Source: Cycas panzhihuaensis
Taxonomy: Eukaryota > Cycadophyta
DNA: 64,000 nucleotides
NCBI GenBank assembly: GCA_023213395.1
Contig: CM041465.1
Coordinates: forward strand, 40,183,741 to 40,247,740
Reading direction: 5' to 3'
Positions 34,774-45,486 of this stretch are shown piece by piece. The notes below the pieces were generated by a model. The model made no database searches, was not told the origin of the DNA, and was given only the letters and a program-made list of their open reading frames with translations. The first letter of the stretch is position 1. Each line of letters opens with the position of its first letter. The position numbers were made by a program, and so were the translations under genes.

Positions 34774-35223
34774 TGCTAAAAAAAGGGTACCAGGATTGCT
34801 CTGATACAATGTTAAAATATGAAGATGTAATAATATTGAACTCATGAGTATGTATATATAGTGAATTAATCAACATGAATGTAAAGTAAAGTAAGCATCA
34901 ACAAATATAATCACCGCAAGGCACTAAGATTTATACATAGAAAACGCATTGTGGGAAAAACCATAGGAGAATGTGGAATTAGGACTTTGTTTATGATCAT
35001 AAGGATTACATCTTTCTCCTCTCTCCTTCCCTAAGTTCTCAGGTGGTGAGAGTATATATATATAGTGATAATCACCTGATGAGTATCCTATCAAATATAA
35101 TGAGTTGTTACATCATCTAATAATGAAATAACATGGATATATGTGCATCTCACATATCTCAAAGTAAGTGATTGGTGGAAAGTGCATGTGTACACCATAT
35201 ACACTAAAACTTATGTTTTAACA
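34774..35223 (-). repeat. LARD-7 3' LTR
   Basis: It starts TGCTAAAAAA and ends TATGTTTTAACA on the plus strand. It matches 43826-44275 almost base for base in length. Confidence 0.92.
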
Positions 35224-35232
35224 TCTCCCCAT
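35224..35232 (-). promoter_or_regulatory. LARD-7 polypurine tract
   Basis: The minus strand reads ATGGGGAGA directly before the 3' LTR. Confidence 0.75.
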
Positions 35233-37842
35233 AACATTGAATGTCCTTGAATCTTGATCTTGAGTTTTCAAATCTTCATCTTATATGATGGAACCTATAA
35301 ACTATAACTATAATTTGTATCCTATATGCAATATCACTTGTAACATATAAATAACCTATATCATGTAATATGTATCATATATCTTGTATCTTGTATGCAA
35401 CAAAGGACAAAGTTATGGGTGAATTTGTCACATCGTAAGGCTCTCTTTTAGGTAGAGCTGCCACATTAACATCAAAATCATCTATAACTTATGAAAGACC
35501 TATAACTATATGCTTGTCTCTATTAAGTATCAGCCTATATAAACTAAAATATATGAAGTGTTTTTTTACACATCTTCATATCTTCACCTATGTGGTGGCT
35601 ACTTTCAATCTACATTAAGTTGAATATCAAATTAAGTAAAGTGATATTTGAGTCCATATAAAACAATATCCATCTACTGAAATACATGGGTGACCAACCA
35701 CTGTAATTACTAGTTCACTAGAAAATTGCTTCAAGTACATGGTTCATCATCTTTCCAAATTCCTTGTAGGACTGTGTCAAAGTTTCATTAGCTAGATTAA
35801 GTCAATGGCTAGATCATCTTAAACAATCAACTCTAGGACCAGGTTAAACTACTCGACCATGGTAAATTAACTATAATGAGGCAATTGTACTTAACATCTA
35901 ACTAGATAACACAAACTGCTTTAATAACCAAGTGATTTGTATGTTTATTTAGGGCTTTTGTGAAGGAGGAAGTGAAAGATTAGCATATCAAGGATGTCTC
36001 ATATGATAAATCCATAAAATATGTCTCACTTAATTAAATTTTTTCAACTAAAATATGCCTCAGAATGTTAGAAATGGGTCTTAAAATATTTGATTTTAAA
36101 CCAAACTATAATAATCATCCACCATTCCTCAAAAACAAGTTCACCGTCATGTTTAGAGCCATAAAAAACATCAAAATTGACTGAAATGTTTCAAAACGTT
36201 GATATGAAATTCATCTAAAATGAGGTTTGGAGGTTTGCATTAAATTTACCTTGAAATTTCTCCACCTTATGTTGTCCAAAGGAGGTCGTGTGACCACTCG
36301 TTATGAGCATCTTGAAGACTACTTTCCAATGCAATAGACAACATCTAACTATGATATAAGAGTGATGAGTTATACATGAAAATATGCTAGTATGTCATGA
36401 AATAATGCACAATCCTTAAGAAATTAGAAATAGATCCAAATTTTTTATCAAATACTAAATATAAAATTAAAAAAATAAAAAACTATTCAATCCAACTTAA
36501 ACAAAAATTGAAGTCTGCCCCCTTTAATATCTAACCCCCGGTCGTATGGGCCTCCATGTGACTGCCTATCAGTCTGCACCCAAATCTCAAAAATAATCTA
36601 ATCCACTTAAATTTACTATTTCAAATGCATTTTTTTTAAGGGTTTCAAAAATGTATTATTCTATAAATTTGACTCTATAAAAAATCTGACTACGTGCATC
36701 TATTTAACTATTGCATCTTCAAACAACTATTACTGATGGTGGGTGAATTTATTCATCAATCCGTGCATGGATTTCAATCATATTTGGTCATTAATCCATG
36801 GGCATTTCTCCATGATGAGGCATCGCATGGCAAGCATAAACCTCTACTATCTTTGCATATAGGATTTAGGCATATCTGATCATTGATCAAGTAGGTAAAA
36901 ATTGAAGCTAGGTGTGACATTTAATGGTAGGCCAGTCATAAATATATAGTCCATGATAAATCTCTATAAGGTATGGAGTACTCTCTGTAGGGTTTAAGGC
37001 TAGCAACAACTATTCCTTTTCTGTGGGTAGTGTGCAACATCAACTAGGCATTCTCATGGGCAAAACTAGATAGTATGGCATCTATTCAATAGAGCAGTGG
37101 CATGATCCAAGTGTTTGGGAGGGTTGTGAGGCACATAAAGATGTAATTCAATCGAGCTCCCATCATGAGTAACAGGGTTGTGACTAGAGTGAGATGGATT
37201 AACTATGCATGAGAGCATGGATAGTTGAATCATCCCATGTTTAATTCTTGTATTGATCTAATCTATGATGACAAACTATAATTGTGGATGTTAATTGAAT
37301 GGATCTAATTGGGCATATACGTGGTAAACAACATACCTATATTTAGCTACAATCTCCATTTTGAATTAGGAAAATGACAAGTGACTAAGTAACCATTGGG
37401 CGATAGTAGGGCATGGCTATCTACACATCTATGTTTCATCTCCATATGTATGCTCTGCTTAGGGCAAAGGATGATCATAATAATTTTTTAAGTAGTGAGT
37501 GATTCACACTCTCAAAATGGCTAGTTGTAAAGGTAAAAGCTCTTATATAGGACATCCAATGATCAAACTATAGGTGGGCATAACTGTTCTCCATCCATGA
37601 TTTTAGGTTTTGAGGAAAACCATAAAAAATTCCAGTGGTATATCATTTATCATACACATAAAGTGTGCCTTTAATTCCAACCTCAAATATAATCATACCT
37701 TTATATGTCTCAAGTATTTCATACTAAAATAAAATTTTCCACATACCTTTTATATTATCACTAAATACCTATCAACAGGGTGTTATACAAGTCTACTTTC
37801 TACTTCATGTGTACTGATGTATTACCTTCATTCTAGTAGCAA
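35233..37842 (-). other. LARD-7 interior, non-coding part
   Basis: AT-rich sequence of 2.6 kb. I find no retrotransposon protein block on either strand. Short ORFs here are no longer than chance would give. Confidence 0.6.
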
Positions 37843-37847
37843 ATCTC
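37843..37847. repeat. Target site duplication of Glu-8, left copy (ATCTC)
   Basis: Perfect match to 43417-43421. Confidence 0.92.
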
Positions 37848-38713
37848 TATTGGGACATATTGTGGCACATAGGCCTTCAGGAAGATGGAATACAGGCTTG
37901 TATTGACCAAAGGAATGTAAGTACGGACTGTACGGAGGTACGCACAAGGCGAAACAGTGAAGAAATCAACATTATGGGTACGTATGGCAGGTGCATACAT
38001 AGAACAGGTACGTACCACAGATATGTACCAGTAGCAGAACAGAAGTAGTATGCACGATAGTATAGGACCGGTGGAAGCCTGGGAAGTTGCCAGACATACG
38101 TACGGATATACAGACCTAATGAAGACATTAGTTAAAGTGCATAACTAATGATTAAAGTGAAAGGGTACCTTGGTGACAAAAAGGTATGGTTATGACTTTG
38201 GGTCATAACCTTTCATCCAAAAGGCATCAAAGGGACATATTTAATGCTGCTTTGAGGACCATTTCTAGTGTGAGAGTCAAATGATTTAATCCAATTGTAT
38301 ACTCTCAAGGGTGACAGCCAGATATCACGGGTACGCAAAGGTGCAGGAGCTAGTACGCATGACAGCCATTTAGAGCATCACTATATGATAAGTACCATCT
38401 GGGTACGCATTATAACAGAAAGATTGTATGCTGCTGGAATGCTCAAGAATGCATTCTAGCCTTTGTGTAAATGAACTATTGACTTAATAAAAGGAAGAGT
38501 TACATGGAAATTGGTGTATTCTTGGTGTTGCAACGATGATTTATTGAGTATGTATTGATTACATCTTGTGTACCATTCTGTGAATTATATATGGAATGTA
38601 TGTGAATGACCATGTTGACAGTATCCTGAACTAGACTATAGCACTGTGTAACCTTGACAAGTGTAGCAAGGGGTGTCTTATAAGTGTAATAAGATACCCC
38701 AGCAAAGTCAACA
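37848..38713 (+). repeat. Glu-8 5' LTR
   Basis: It begins TATTGGGACAT (the G of the expected TG has become A) and ends GTCAACA. The partner is 42548-43416, with many substitutions. GGTACGCA/GGTACGTA-type motifs recur between about 37935 and 38410. A CTTAATAAAAGG string near 38482 may be a TATA box or poly(A) signal. Confidence 0.93.
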
Positions 38714-38714
38714 T

Positions 38715-38727
38715 TGGTTCCATTGCC
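38715..38727 (+). promoter_or_regulatory. Glu-8 primer binding site (tRNA-Glu type)
   Basis: TGGTTCCATTGCC begins one base after the LTR. It matches the complement of the plant tRNA-Glu 3' end except for a CG-to-CA change. Confidence 0.7.
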
Positions 38728-40222
38728 TACGTCTGTTGAGGAGGGACAGGGCCTAGGGGTTTCAAGGGAAAAGAATGTGTAAAGTGCAGAGGACCCTGGC
38801 TGCCGTCGTGATGGCAGGCTGTAACTAAGCCATCAGCAGCTAGGGGACCTTCCAATGCCACCACCTAAGAGGCCTTCAAGGTCGGAAGAGCCCCATAAGG
38901 ATACTTCACCCAAGGAAAAAGAAACCAGCAGACAAAGGGTACTAAGATGGTCAAAAGAAGCAAAACTCAGAAGGGCGAGGAGATTAAGTTCACAAAACAA
39001 TGAGACTAAGGGACAGTCCGTTGAAGGATCTGAGGCAAGTGGAGCCCAGACACCTCGGGAAGAGGAAACCCATGGCGAACATATGGTATTAACACTAGCC
39101 CCAATCAGAGATGATTTGTTTAGCCCAGAGATTGAAGGGAAGCCAAAAGTGGACGAAAAACATAAAGAGATCCTAACAGAGGGAAGTATACCAGTGGAGG
39201 ACAGCCCGAAAGACCTAGGTGACAGCGATAAGAAGGCAGAGGAAGGTCCCTTGGCATATTGGGAGAATAAGCTAACAAGATAGCTTTTTGAAGATTCGAT
39301 AGAAAGGGGATCTGATCAATCTTATATTACGGTAATACCATTGACTATACAAGTTCTAGGTGTAGTAGAACCTATACACATAAAAACTCCATTCAAAAAT
39401 CTACTGTTTGGAAAAGATAGTACAGCGGTAGTTACTCCCAGTGCATCCCCAAAGGAGGGAGGAAGGGAAAAATCATCATCAGGTGGGGGACAGTTACAAT
39501 CTCCCAAAATGGATGACTATAGAGACTTTGGGAAACTAATCTTTAATGATACTTCAGACGCAGCAGAGCATGTATATCTATTTCAGAGCCTCATTGATGT
39601 CAAAAAGATTACAAACGAAGATGAAATCAAAGCACGCTTTGCCTGTACATTGAGAGGAGTACCCTTGGCATGGTATAAGGAAACAAACAAGAATGAGCCA
39701 TGGGTGAAGATTAAGAAAGCATTTGAAGAAAGATTTCAAAAGTTTTGCAGTAATGAAGCCATGGAAATCGTACTACGAGAGATCAAGCAAAGGCCGGGAG
39801 AATTTGTCCTAACTTACATTAGCCGAATGAAAATTATTGCGGCGAGCATGATCAATGAGACGATAACTGACCATAATATGAAGAATTACTTTGTAAGAGG
39901 GCTAAATGAGAAGTTGCGAGCCATCATGCATGCTCATCCATTGAAATCATTCAAGAATGCTCAAGATCTAGAATTAGACTTTGAAATGGAAATGGATGCA
40001 CAAGCGGGTGGACAAGACTCCTTGCTGCTAAGGTTACAAGACGAGATTAGAGAGTTGAAGCAAAACCAATACAACTGACCCTTCTGCCAGGTAGGGGTAG
40101 CACAGGAGGAATCAGAATTGAAGGCGTTGAGAAAAGAGGTGGTTAGATTGAAAGTTAGAAATAACCGTGAAGAAGAGGAAACACCTAAAAAGAAAGAGCA
40201 CACTAGAAGGGTAACCAAGTGG

Positions 40223-40594
40223 TGCCACATTTGTGAAGAAAACTCACATACCACTAGGGAATGTGATTTAAATTTAAAAAATAATACGTTACACCAACAA
40301 GAGAAGTGGTGCCATATATGTGAAGTTGACACACATACAACCAAGGATTGTTTCTACAATCCCACTGGGAAAGCATTCAGAGGACGAGGTCAGGGAAGGG
40401 GTAACCCACCTCGAAATGTATATACAATAAGGGGCGTACCAGAACCCTCGAGGAAGAAACAACCGATGGGGAGATGCCTCATTTGTCTACAGTTTGGGCA
40501 CTAGAAGTTGGAATGCCCAATGAAGCAGGAATACGAACATAAGCCGTTCGTATGCAATAACTGTGGCCTAAGTGACCACAAAATAGAGGATTGC
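40223..40594 (+). pseudogene. Four tandem CCHC zinc knuckles in Glu-8 Gag
   Basis: CX2CX4HX4C units occur at 40223-40264 (CHICEENSHTTREC), 40310-40351 (CHICEVDTHTTKDC), 40475-40516 (CLICLQFGH, stop, then KLEC) and 40553-40594 (CNNCGLSDHKIEDC). All metal ligands are kept in all four; the third has an in-frame TAG. An Arg/Gly-rich linker (RGRGQGRGN) lies between units 2 and 3. The knuckles would bind the element RNA. Confidence 0.9.
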
Positions 40595-41062
40595 AAAGGC
40601 AAAGCCAAAGTGACTAACCTGATGACAATCATACCAGAAACCAAGAATGTAAAATTACAAAACAAACAGAAAGAGAAATTGGATGAAGGATATCCAAATC
40701 CACCAACAGAAATGGATTGGTATAGAAAAGCAAAACAAGTGTTAGATGGCCTAGTCCGGGAGGAGAATACACTACCAATGGGTAAACTAGAAACGAAATA
40801 CGTCTATGAGCGGAAAAATAAACAAAAGGAGCAAGAAAAACTACCAAAAGAACTTAAGACAAAACCCCAAATGGTGCAGATGGAAGAATTTTTCAAAGGA
40901 TTTCCAGCTGAGGATATCCCTAGAATGTTGCTATTAATGGAGAATTTGGTGAAACAGTTACAGTTGACTATTCCTCTGTCCCAATGTATCGATTGGATCA
41001 AAGGAGGAGTGCTATAGAAAGGAATTACCAAGAGTTGGAAGCAAATCATACCATCATTTGAC

Positions 41063-41857
41063 ATGGATCTGATGGTAACCATGTCAGTTTTGGGAGAAAA
41101 GTTTTTGAGAGTGATCGTTGATGGGGGAGTAGCTGTGAATGTACTGCCCACCTCGACATGGCAGAAGTTGGGGAGTCCAAAGTTGGAAGCAGCAACCTAT
41201 TCGTTAAAACTAGCCAATGAATTGTTGGTGCGACCCATGGGAAAACTGGCCAACATCAAGGTGGATGTGGCAGGAATTGTCGTAAAGATTGATTTTATGA
41301 TTGTGGAAACGGAGAAAGGTGCAACTCCCTATCCAGCTTTATTGGGGAGACCATGGCTATACAAAACCCAATGTCTCCAGAGTTGGAAAGACGTAACCTT
41401 CACCTTGTTAGATGAAGGAAATAAAGTAGTATTACCAATGTTGGGGAAGAACTCCATTGAGGTGATACCTGACAAGGGATTAAGTACAACCGTTGTGAGG
41501 GAAGCAACAACTTCTTCATGTGACGAAGAAAACCTCTATCATACTATGGAGGAGCCTACAACATTGACCCATTACCAGAAAGAAGAACTGACCTATTTTG
41601 GAGAAATTTACAATTCTTCAGACGATGAAAATGGGATGAGATTTATGGATTATTGGCTACGGAACATTTATGAAGTCAACCCCTCATCTTATAGATGTAA
41701 CCTACTTTCTCAGAATGTGACCGAAATAGTTGCCACTCCAGAAGATAGAAATCATGCAGAATATGTTGGAGATTATGTGAAGCCCTTTTATGAAGGACCA
41801 CTATGTGGAATTTCTCATTTGAGACATTGTAGAGAACATTGGCTAGGAGAAGACTAA
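41063..41857 (+). pseudogene. Glu-8 aspartic protease and acidic tail
   Basis: This 264-codon stretch is open without interruption. It has RVIVDGGVAVNVLPTSTW with DGG at the active site, LVRPMGKLANIKVDVAG, then YPALLGRPWLYKTQCLQSW. The tail carries an acidic YNSSDDENG and VGDYVKPFYEGPLCG, and matches Glu-6 up to the deletion point. Confidence 0.85.
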
Positions 41858-42145
41858 TTAAGGGATCATAAGAAGAAATTGACAAAGCATACCACACCAA
41901 GGAAAAGGCAAAAAAGGACAAGGCACGATCGCCACGACAAGACATCATATTTCAAGAAGGGTGATCGAGTATGGCGATTTGACAACAAATCCCAAACAAC
42001 CCAAGGAGAATTGAAGATGCATTGGAAAGGCCCATATATGATTGAGAAGGTGTACCAGAATGGCACTATCTAGTTGAAGAAACTATCAGGCCAGCTACTA
42101 CCTAAAATGGTCAAGGGTATTAAACTGAAACCCTATATCAACTAG

Positions 42146-42503
42146 GGTGGAGCAACTTACCAGCTGGATTAGCTAGTTGTACCATATCGTGTTGCATGAA
42201 GTTAAGGCAAAATCGAATTGCCTTGATATCAGAATGTGATTCAGTTCAGTATGTAATATAAAATACAAAAAAAATTAAAAAACAGAAAAACAACCGTAAC
42301 TCATATCATACAAATAAGCAATATGGTGAAGCATGGAGGAAAGATATATCATCATACAGAAAATCGAGGGAAAGTTGAATAAAACAAAGCACCAATAGAT
42401 GAGGATTTATTAACCAAGAATGACAACCAAGTAGCAGAGCAGAGGCAGCAGGAGTAGCCTTAGAACAGAGAGGGGGAGGAAAACCCCAAATTTTAAATTT
42501 TTT
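42146..42503 (+). other. Glu-8 3' untranslated region with ORF3 tail
   Basis: The sequence matches Glu-6 just after integrase up to the ACCGTAACTCAT string (about 42293-42305). It then jumps to a short stretch resembling the end of ORF3 (EQRQQE, then NREGGGKPQ against Glu-6 LRQQELP, DRVGEGYPE). The hairpin array and most of ORF3 are deleted. Confidence 0.7.
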
Positions 42504-42523
42504 GTTGAGCAAGGATGCTCAAC
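42504..42523. repeat. Conserved small hairpin before Glu-8 3' LTR
   Basis: GTTGAGCA and TGCTCAAC form a perfect 8-bp stem around AGGA. It is conserved with Glu-6 24709-24726. Confidence 0.85.
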
Positions 42524-42539
42524 CCAATCATGTTGACCC

Positions 42540-42547
42540 GGGATAGA
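42540..42547 (+). promoter_or_regulatory. Glu-8 polypurine tract
   Basis: GGGATAGA directly precedes the 3' LTR start TGTTGGGAC. The same bases are found in Glu-6. Confidence 0.6.
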
Positions 42548-43416
42548 TGTTGGGACATATTATGGCACATAGGCCTTAAGGAAGACAGAATACATGCTTC
42601 TATTGACCAAAGGAATGCAAGTACAGACTGTACGGAGGTACGCACAAGGCGAAACAGTGAAGAAATAAGCATTCTGGGTATGTATGACACATGCATACCT
42701 AGAACGGGTATGTACCATAGATACATACTAGTAGTAGAACGGAAGTGGTATGCATGACAGTACGGGACCGGTGGAAGCCTGGGAAGTTTCCAGACGTACA
42801 TACGGATGTACAGACCTAATGAAGACATTAGTTAAAGTGCATAACTAATGATTAAAGTGAAAGGGTACCTTGGTGACAAAAAGGTATGGTTATGACTTTG
42901 GGTCATGACCTTTCATCCAAAAGGCATCAAAGGGACATATTTAATGCTACTTTGAGAAACATTCCAGTGTGAGAGCCAAATGATTCAATCCAATTGTATA
43001 CTCTCAAGGGTGAGAGCCAGATATCATGGGTACGCAAAGGTGCAGGAGCCAGTATGCATGATAGCCATTTGGAGCATCACTGTATGATAAGTACCATCTG
43101 GGTACGCATTGTAACAGAAAGATTGTATGCTATTGGAATGCTCAGGAATGCATTCCAGCCTCTGTGTAAATGAACTGTTGACTTAATAAAAGGAAGAGTT
43201 ACGTGGAAATTGGTGCATTCTTGGTGTTACAATGATGATTTATTGAGTATGTATTGATTTCTATACTACTGTGTACCATTCTGTGAATTATATATGGAAT
43301 GTATGTGAATGACCATGTTGACAGTATCCTGAACTAGACTATAGCACTGTGTAACCTTGACAAGTGTAGCAAGGGGTGTCTTATAAGTGTAATAAGATAC
43401 CCCAGCAAAGTCAACA
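42548..43416 (+). repeat. Glu-8 3' LTR
   Basis: 869 bp, TGTTGGGACAT to GTCAACA. Partner of 37848-38713. Confidence 0.95.
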
Positions 43417-43421
43417 ATCTC
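43417..43421. repeat. Target site duplication of Glu-8, right copy (ATCTC)
   Basis: Identical to 37843-37847. Confidence 0.92.
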
Positions 43422-43813
43422 ATTATGAGATGCTCACAAAATCCTCTAGAACAGTCCATGAGTGATAGTGAATATGTTAAGGGACACTCGTAAAAGGCTT
43501 CACTTATGGGCTAAGTATAATATCTTGTGAATTGATTTGAGTACCTGCATGCTTTGAATATGGTGCCAACATGCATAAAATATATATCCATATAAAATAG
43601 CAAATCAACATACAGTCAATATCATCTATATCTATCATGTATGCATCTTGACTAGCTCTATGTACCCTGTAGTCTATTACGCATGTCACTAGCATATGTA
43701 TACATCTGACTCATCAAAAAATTCTTCATAAATGGCTCCTGTCATAGACTTGATAGGCTTGGAGCAGGATTACTAGGATCTTCACCTTACCATGGTAGCT
43801 TGGATACAACACT
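43422..43813 (-). other. LARD-7 leader
   Basis: The rest of the LARD-7 interior between Glu-8 and the PBS. No coding pattern seen. Confidence 0.6.
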
Positions 43814-43825
43814 GCTCTAATACCA
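43814..43825 (-). promoter_or_regulatory. LARD-7 primer binding site (tRNA-iMet type)
   Basis: The minus strand reads TGGTATTAGAGC, abutting the 5' LTR. It differs from the plant initiator-Met site by one C-to-T change. Confidence 0.85.
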
Positions 43826-44275
43826 TGGTAAAAAGAGGGTACCAAGATTGCTCTGATATCATGTTAAAATATGAAGATGTAATAATATTAAACTCATGAG
43901 TATGTATATATAGTGAATCAATCAACATGAATATAAAGGAAAGTAAGCATCAACAAATATAATCACCACAATACACCAAGATTTATAAGTGGAAAACCCA
44001 TTATGGGAAAAACTATGGGAGAAGGTGGAGTTAGGACTCTACTTATGATCATAAGGATTACATCTTTCTCCTCTCTCCTTCCTTAAGTTCTCAGGTGGTG
44101 AGAGTACATATGTATAATGATAATCACCTCATGAGTAGCCTATCAAATATAATGAGCTGTTACATCATCTAATAATAAAACAACATGGATATGTATGCAT
44201 CTCATATATCTCAAAGTAGGTGATTGGTGGGAAGTGCATGTGTACACCATATACATTAAATATTATGTTTTAACA
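43826..44275 (-). repeat. LARD-7 5' LTR
   Basis: 450 bp, TGGTAAAAAGAGGG to TATGTTTTAACA on the plus strand. Partner of 34774-35223. Confidence 0.92.
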
Positions 44276-44280
44276 CTGAA
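44276..44280. repeat. Target site duplication of LARD-7, right copy (CTGAA)
   Basis: It pairs with CTAAA at 34769-34773; the single difference is a G/A transition. Confidence 0.75.
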
Positions 44281-45199
44281 GGCATAGGTCTGCTTCCATT
44301 CAACAATGTGCTTTGGTCGATGTGACTTGAACTAGTTTTGTTGAAGGTTCTTTCGAATGACATTCTTTTTTAGGTTAAGTTGCATCATCAACTTGATGCC
44401 AAGGTCATTGGGAATCAACTTGTTAAGGCTATTGGAACCATAAGAGGTTCCTTTTAGAGGAAGCTATTCTTTTTTATGTAAATTCTACCTCTATTGCTTT
44501 AGCCACTTTAATGCCTTTTTTTAGACTGGGCAAAGATAGTGTTTTGAGGCACATTTGGGTGCACTTTTTGAGTTCTACAATGTAGGTATCAATAATGGTT
44601 TATTTATCCAAATGTTAGATAGTATGGTTCTACAACATTTAAAAGTTTTTTGAATATATTTCTATTGATGCTACTTGCTTCAGCCTTTTTAAGACTTGCT
44701 TGTTGCTGAAGAATGATTGCTTCTATGTGTTCTCATACTATTTAAAGAAACTATTGGAAAAATGTGTCTATATCTAATTTGAAGGTTATTCTCACTTCCA
44801 CTCGCAAAACCAATGATGCACTTTTATATCCATATGGATGGATGCATACACTATATGATCTTCCTCAAACATTAGATTGAGTATAAAATAGGACCCTTGG
44901 TTACTAATCTAACTTTGAGCACTTTCCTTGTTAAGATCATGGCTAAAAGTTAGAATATTGATCTTAAGATGGAGATGTTGTAGTCATGGAGTTGGATTGC
45001 TTGCTTGATTTGGTGGAGGATTGCCTATTAGATTTGATGACCCTATAAAGTTAGAGCTAGATTGCATTATCTAGTTTAGGATTATGGTGATGTTAGCATT
45101 TGTCTTAAGATTGAATATTTTAGTTCTTACCTCTTTTTGGAAACCTATGAAATTTATTTCCAAAGTAAGGATTCTATCTTCCTGAGTAAGAGAAGCCAT
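44281..45199 (-). pseudogene. Chromo-5 Gag
   Basis: The start ATG at 45199 (complement 45197-45199) reads MASLTQEDRILTLEINF. Toward the end the minus strand reads QQQASLKKAEASSINRN-like and then MEADLCLQ, the first half of the zinc knuckle, at the LARD-7 boundary. The capsid core is heavily broken by stops and frame changes, so the assignment rests mainly on position and on the knuckle that resumes at 34768. Confidence 0.6.
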
Positions 45200-45439
45200 A
45201 ATAGAAAAAGAAAGGGATTCCAAGAAAATGAGACTAGTTTTCCATGAACTTAATAGCTAAAACTAACCTAGTGGAAAATAATTAGCATAACACATTGATC
45301 AAAATAAGATGTATAATTTTTTATGCTAACCTTTTAGTTGTGGATTTTATTTTTTATTTTTTATTTTTCAATAACAAGTCTAATGATGTAAATTTTGTTT
45401 GAATCAAAGAAGTATTAACTAATATGACCTTGCAAATAG

Positions 45440-45486
<47 letters not shown>

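Larger units (their letters stand above)
38855..42145 (+). pseudogene. Glu-8 fused Gag-protease-integrase C-terminus frame
   Basis: A single frame of 1097 codons from ATG 38855 (MPPPKRPSRSEEP) to TAG 42143-42145, without a frameshift. In-frame stops lie at 39281, 40076, 40502, 41015, 41855 and 42071. Comparison with Glu-6 shows most of these replace Gln, Arg or Trp codons by a single transition. Order: capsid core around 39560-39760 (EHVYLFQSLIDVKKI, LAWYKETNKNEPW), zinc knuckles 40223-40594, protease 41063-41857, then from about 41860 the integrase end (KKGDRVWRFDNKS, GELKMHWKGPYMIEKVY). The deletion junction near 41830-41870 keeps the frame, so the ancestor may have made a Gag-protease-integrase-tail fusion. 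Confidence 0.88.
37848..43416 (+). mobile_element. Glu-8: internally deleted relative of Glu-6
   Basis: LTRs of 866 and 869 bp (37848-38713, 42548-43416) and a perfect target duplication ATCTC. The interior of 3834 bp keeps the PBS, Gag, protease, integrase C-terminus and the end of the ORF3 region. RT, RNase H, most of integrase, the hairpin array and most of ORF3 are gone. Because it has both LTRs and a target duplication, it most likely transposed in this shortened form using enzymes from a complete relative. Confidence 0.93.
34774..44275 (-). mobile_element. LARD-7: LTR element without coding region, carrying Glu-8
   Basis: Two LTRs of exactly 450 bp (34774-35223, 43826-44275) flank it. 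An iMet-type PBS lies beside the right LTR and a polypurine tract beside the left LTR, so it reads on the minus strand. Without Glu-8 it is about 3.9 kb. Its 3.0 kb interior shows no Gag or Pol similarity on either strand, which fits a large retrotransposon derivative that would depend on enzymes from other elements. It splits the zinc knuckle of Chromo-5. Confidence 0.85.

Noticed and set aside
34798-34809. A second primer site at TTGTATCAGAGC, suggesting a tandem LARD-7 dimer
   Set aside because: The same bases are repeated at 43850 inside the LTR. The LTRs start about 36 bp further left, with the true PBS at 43814-43825 and a matching target duplication.
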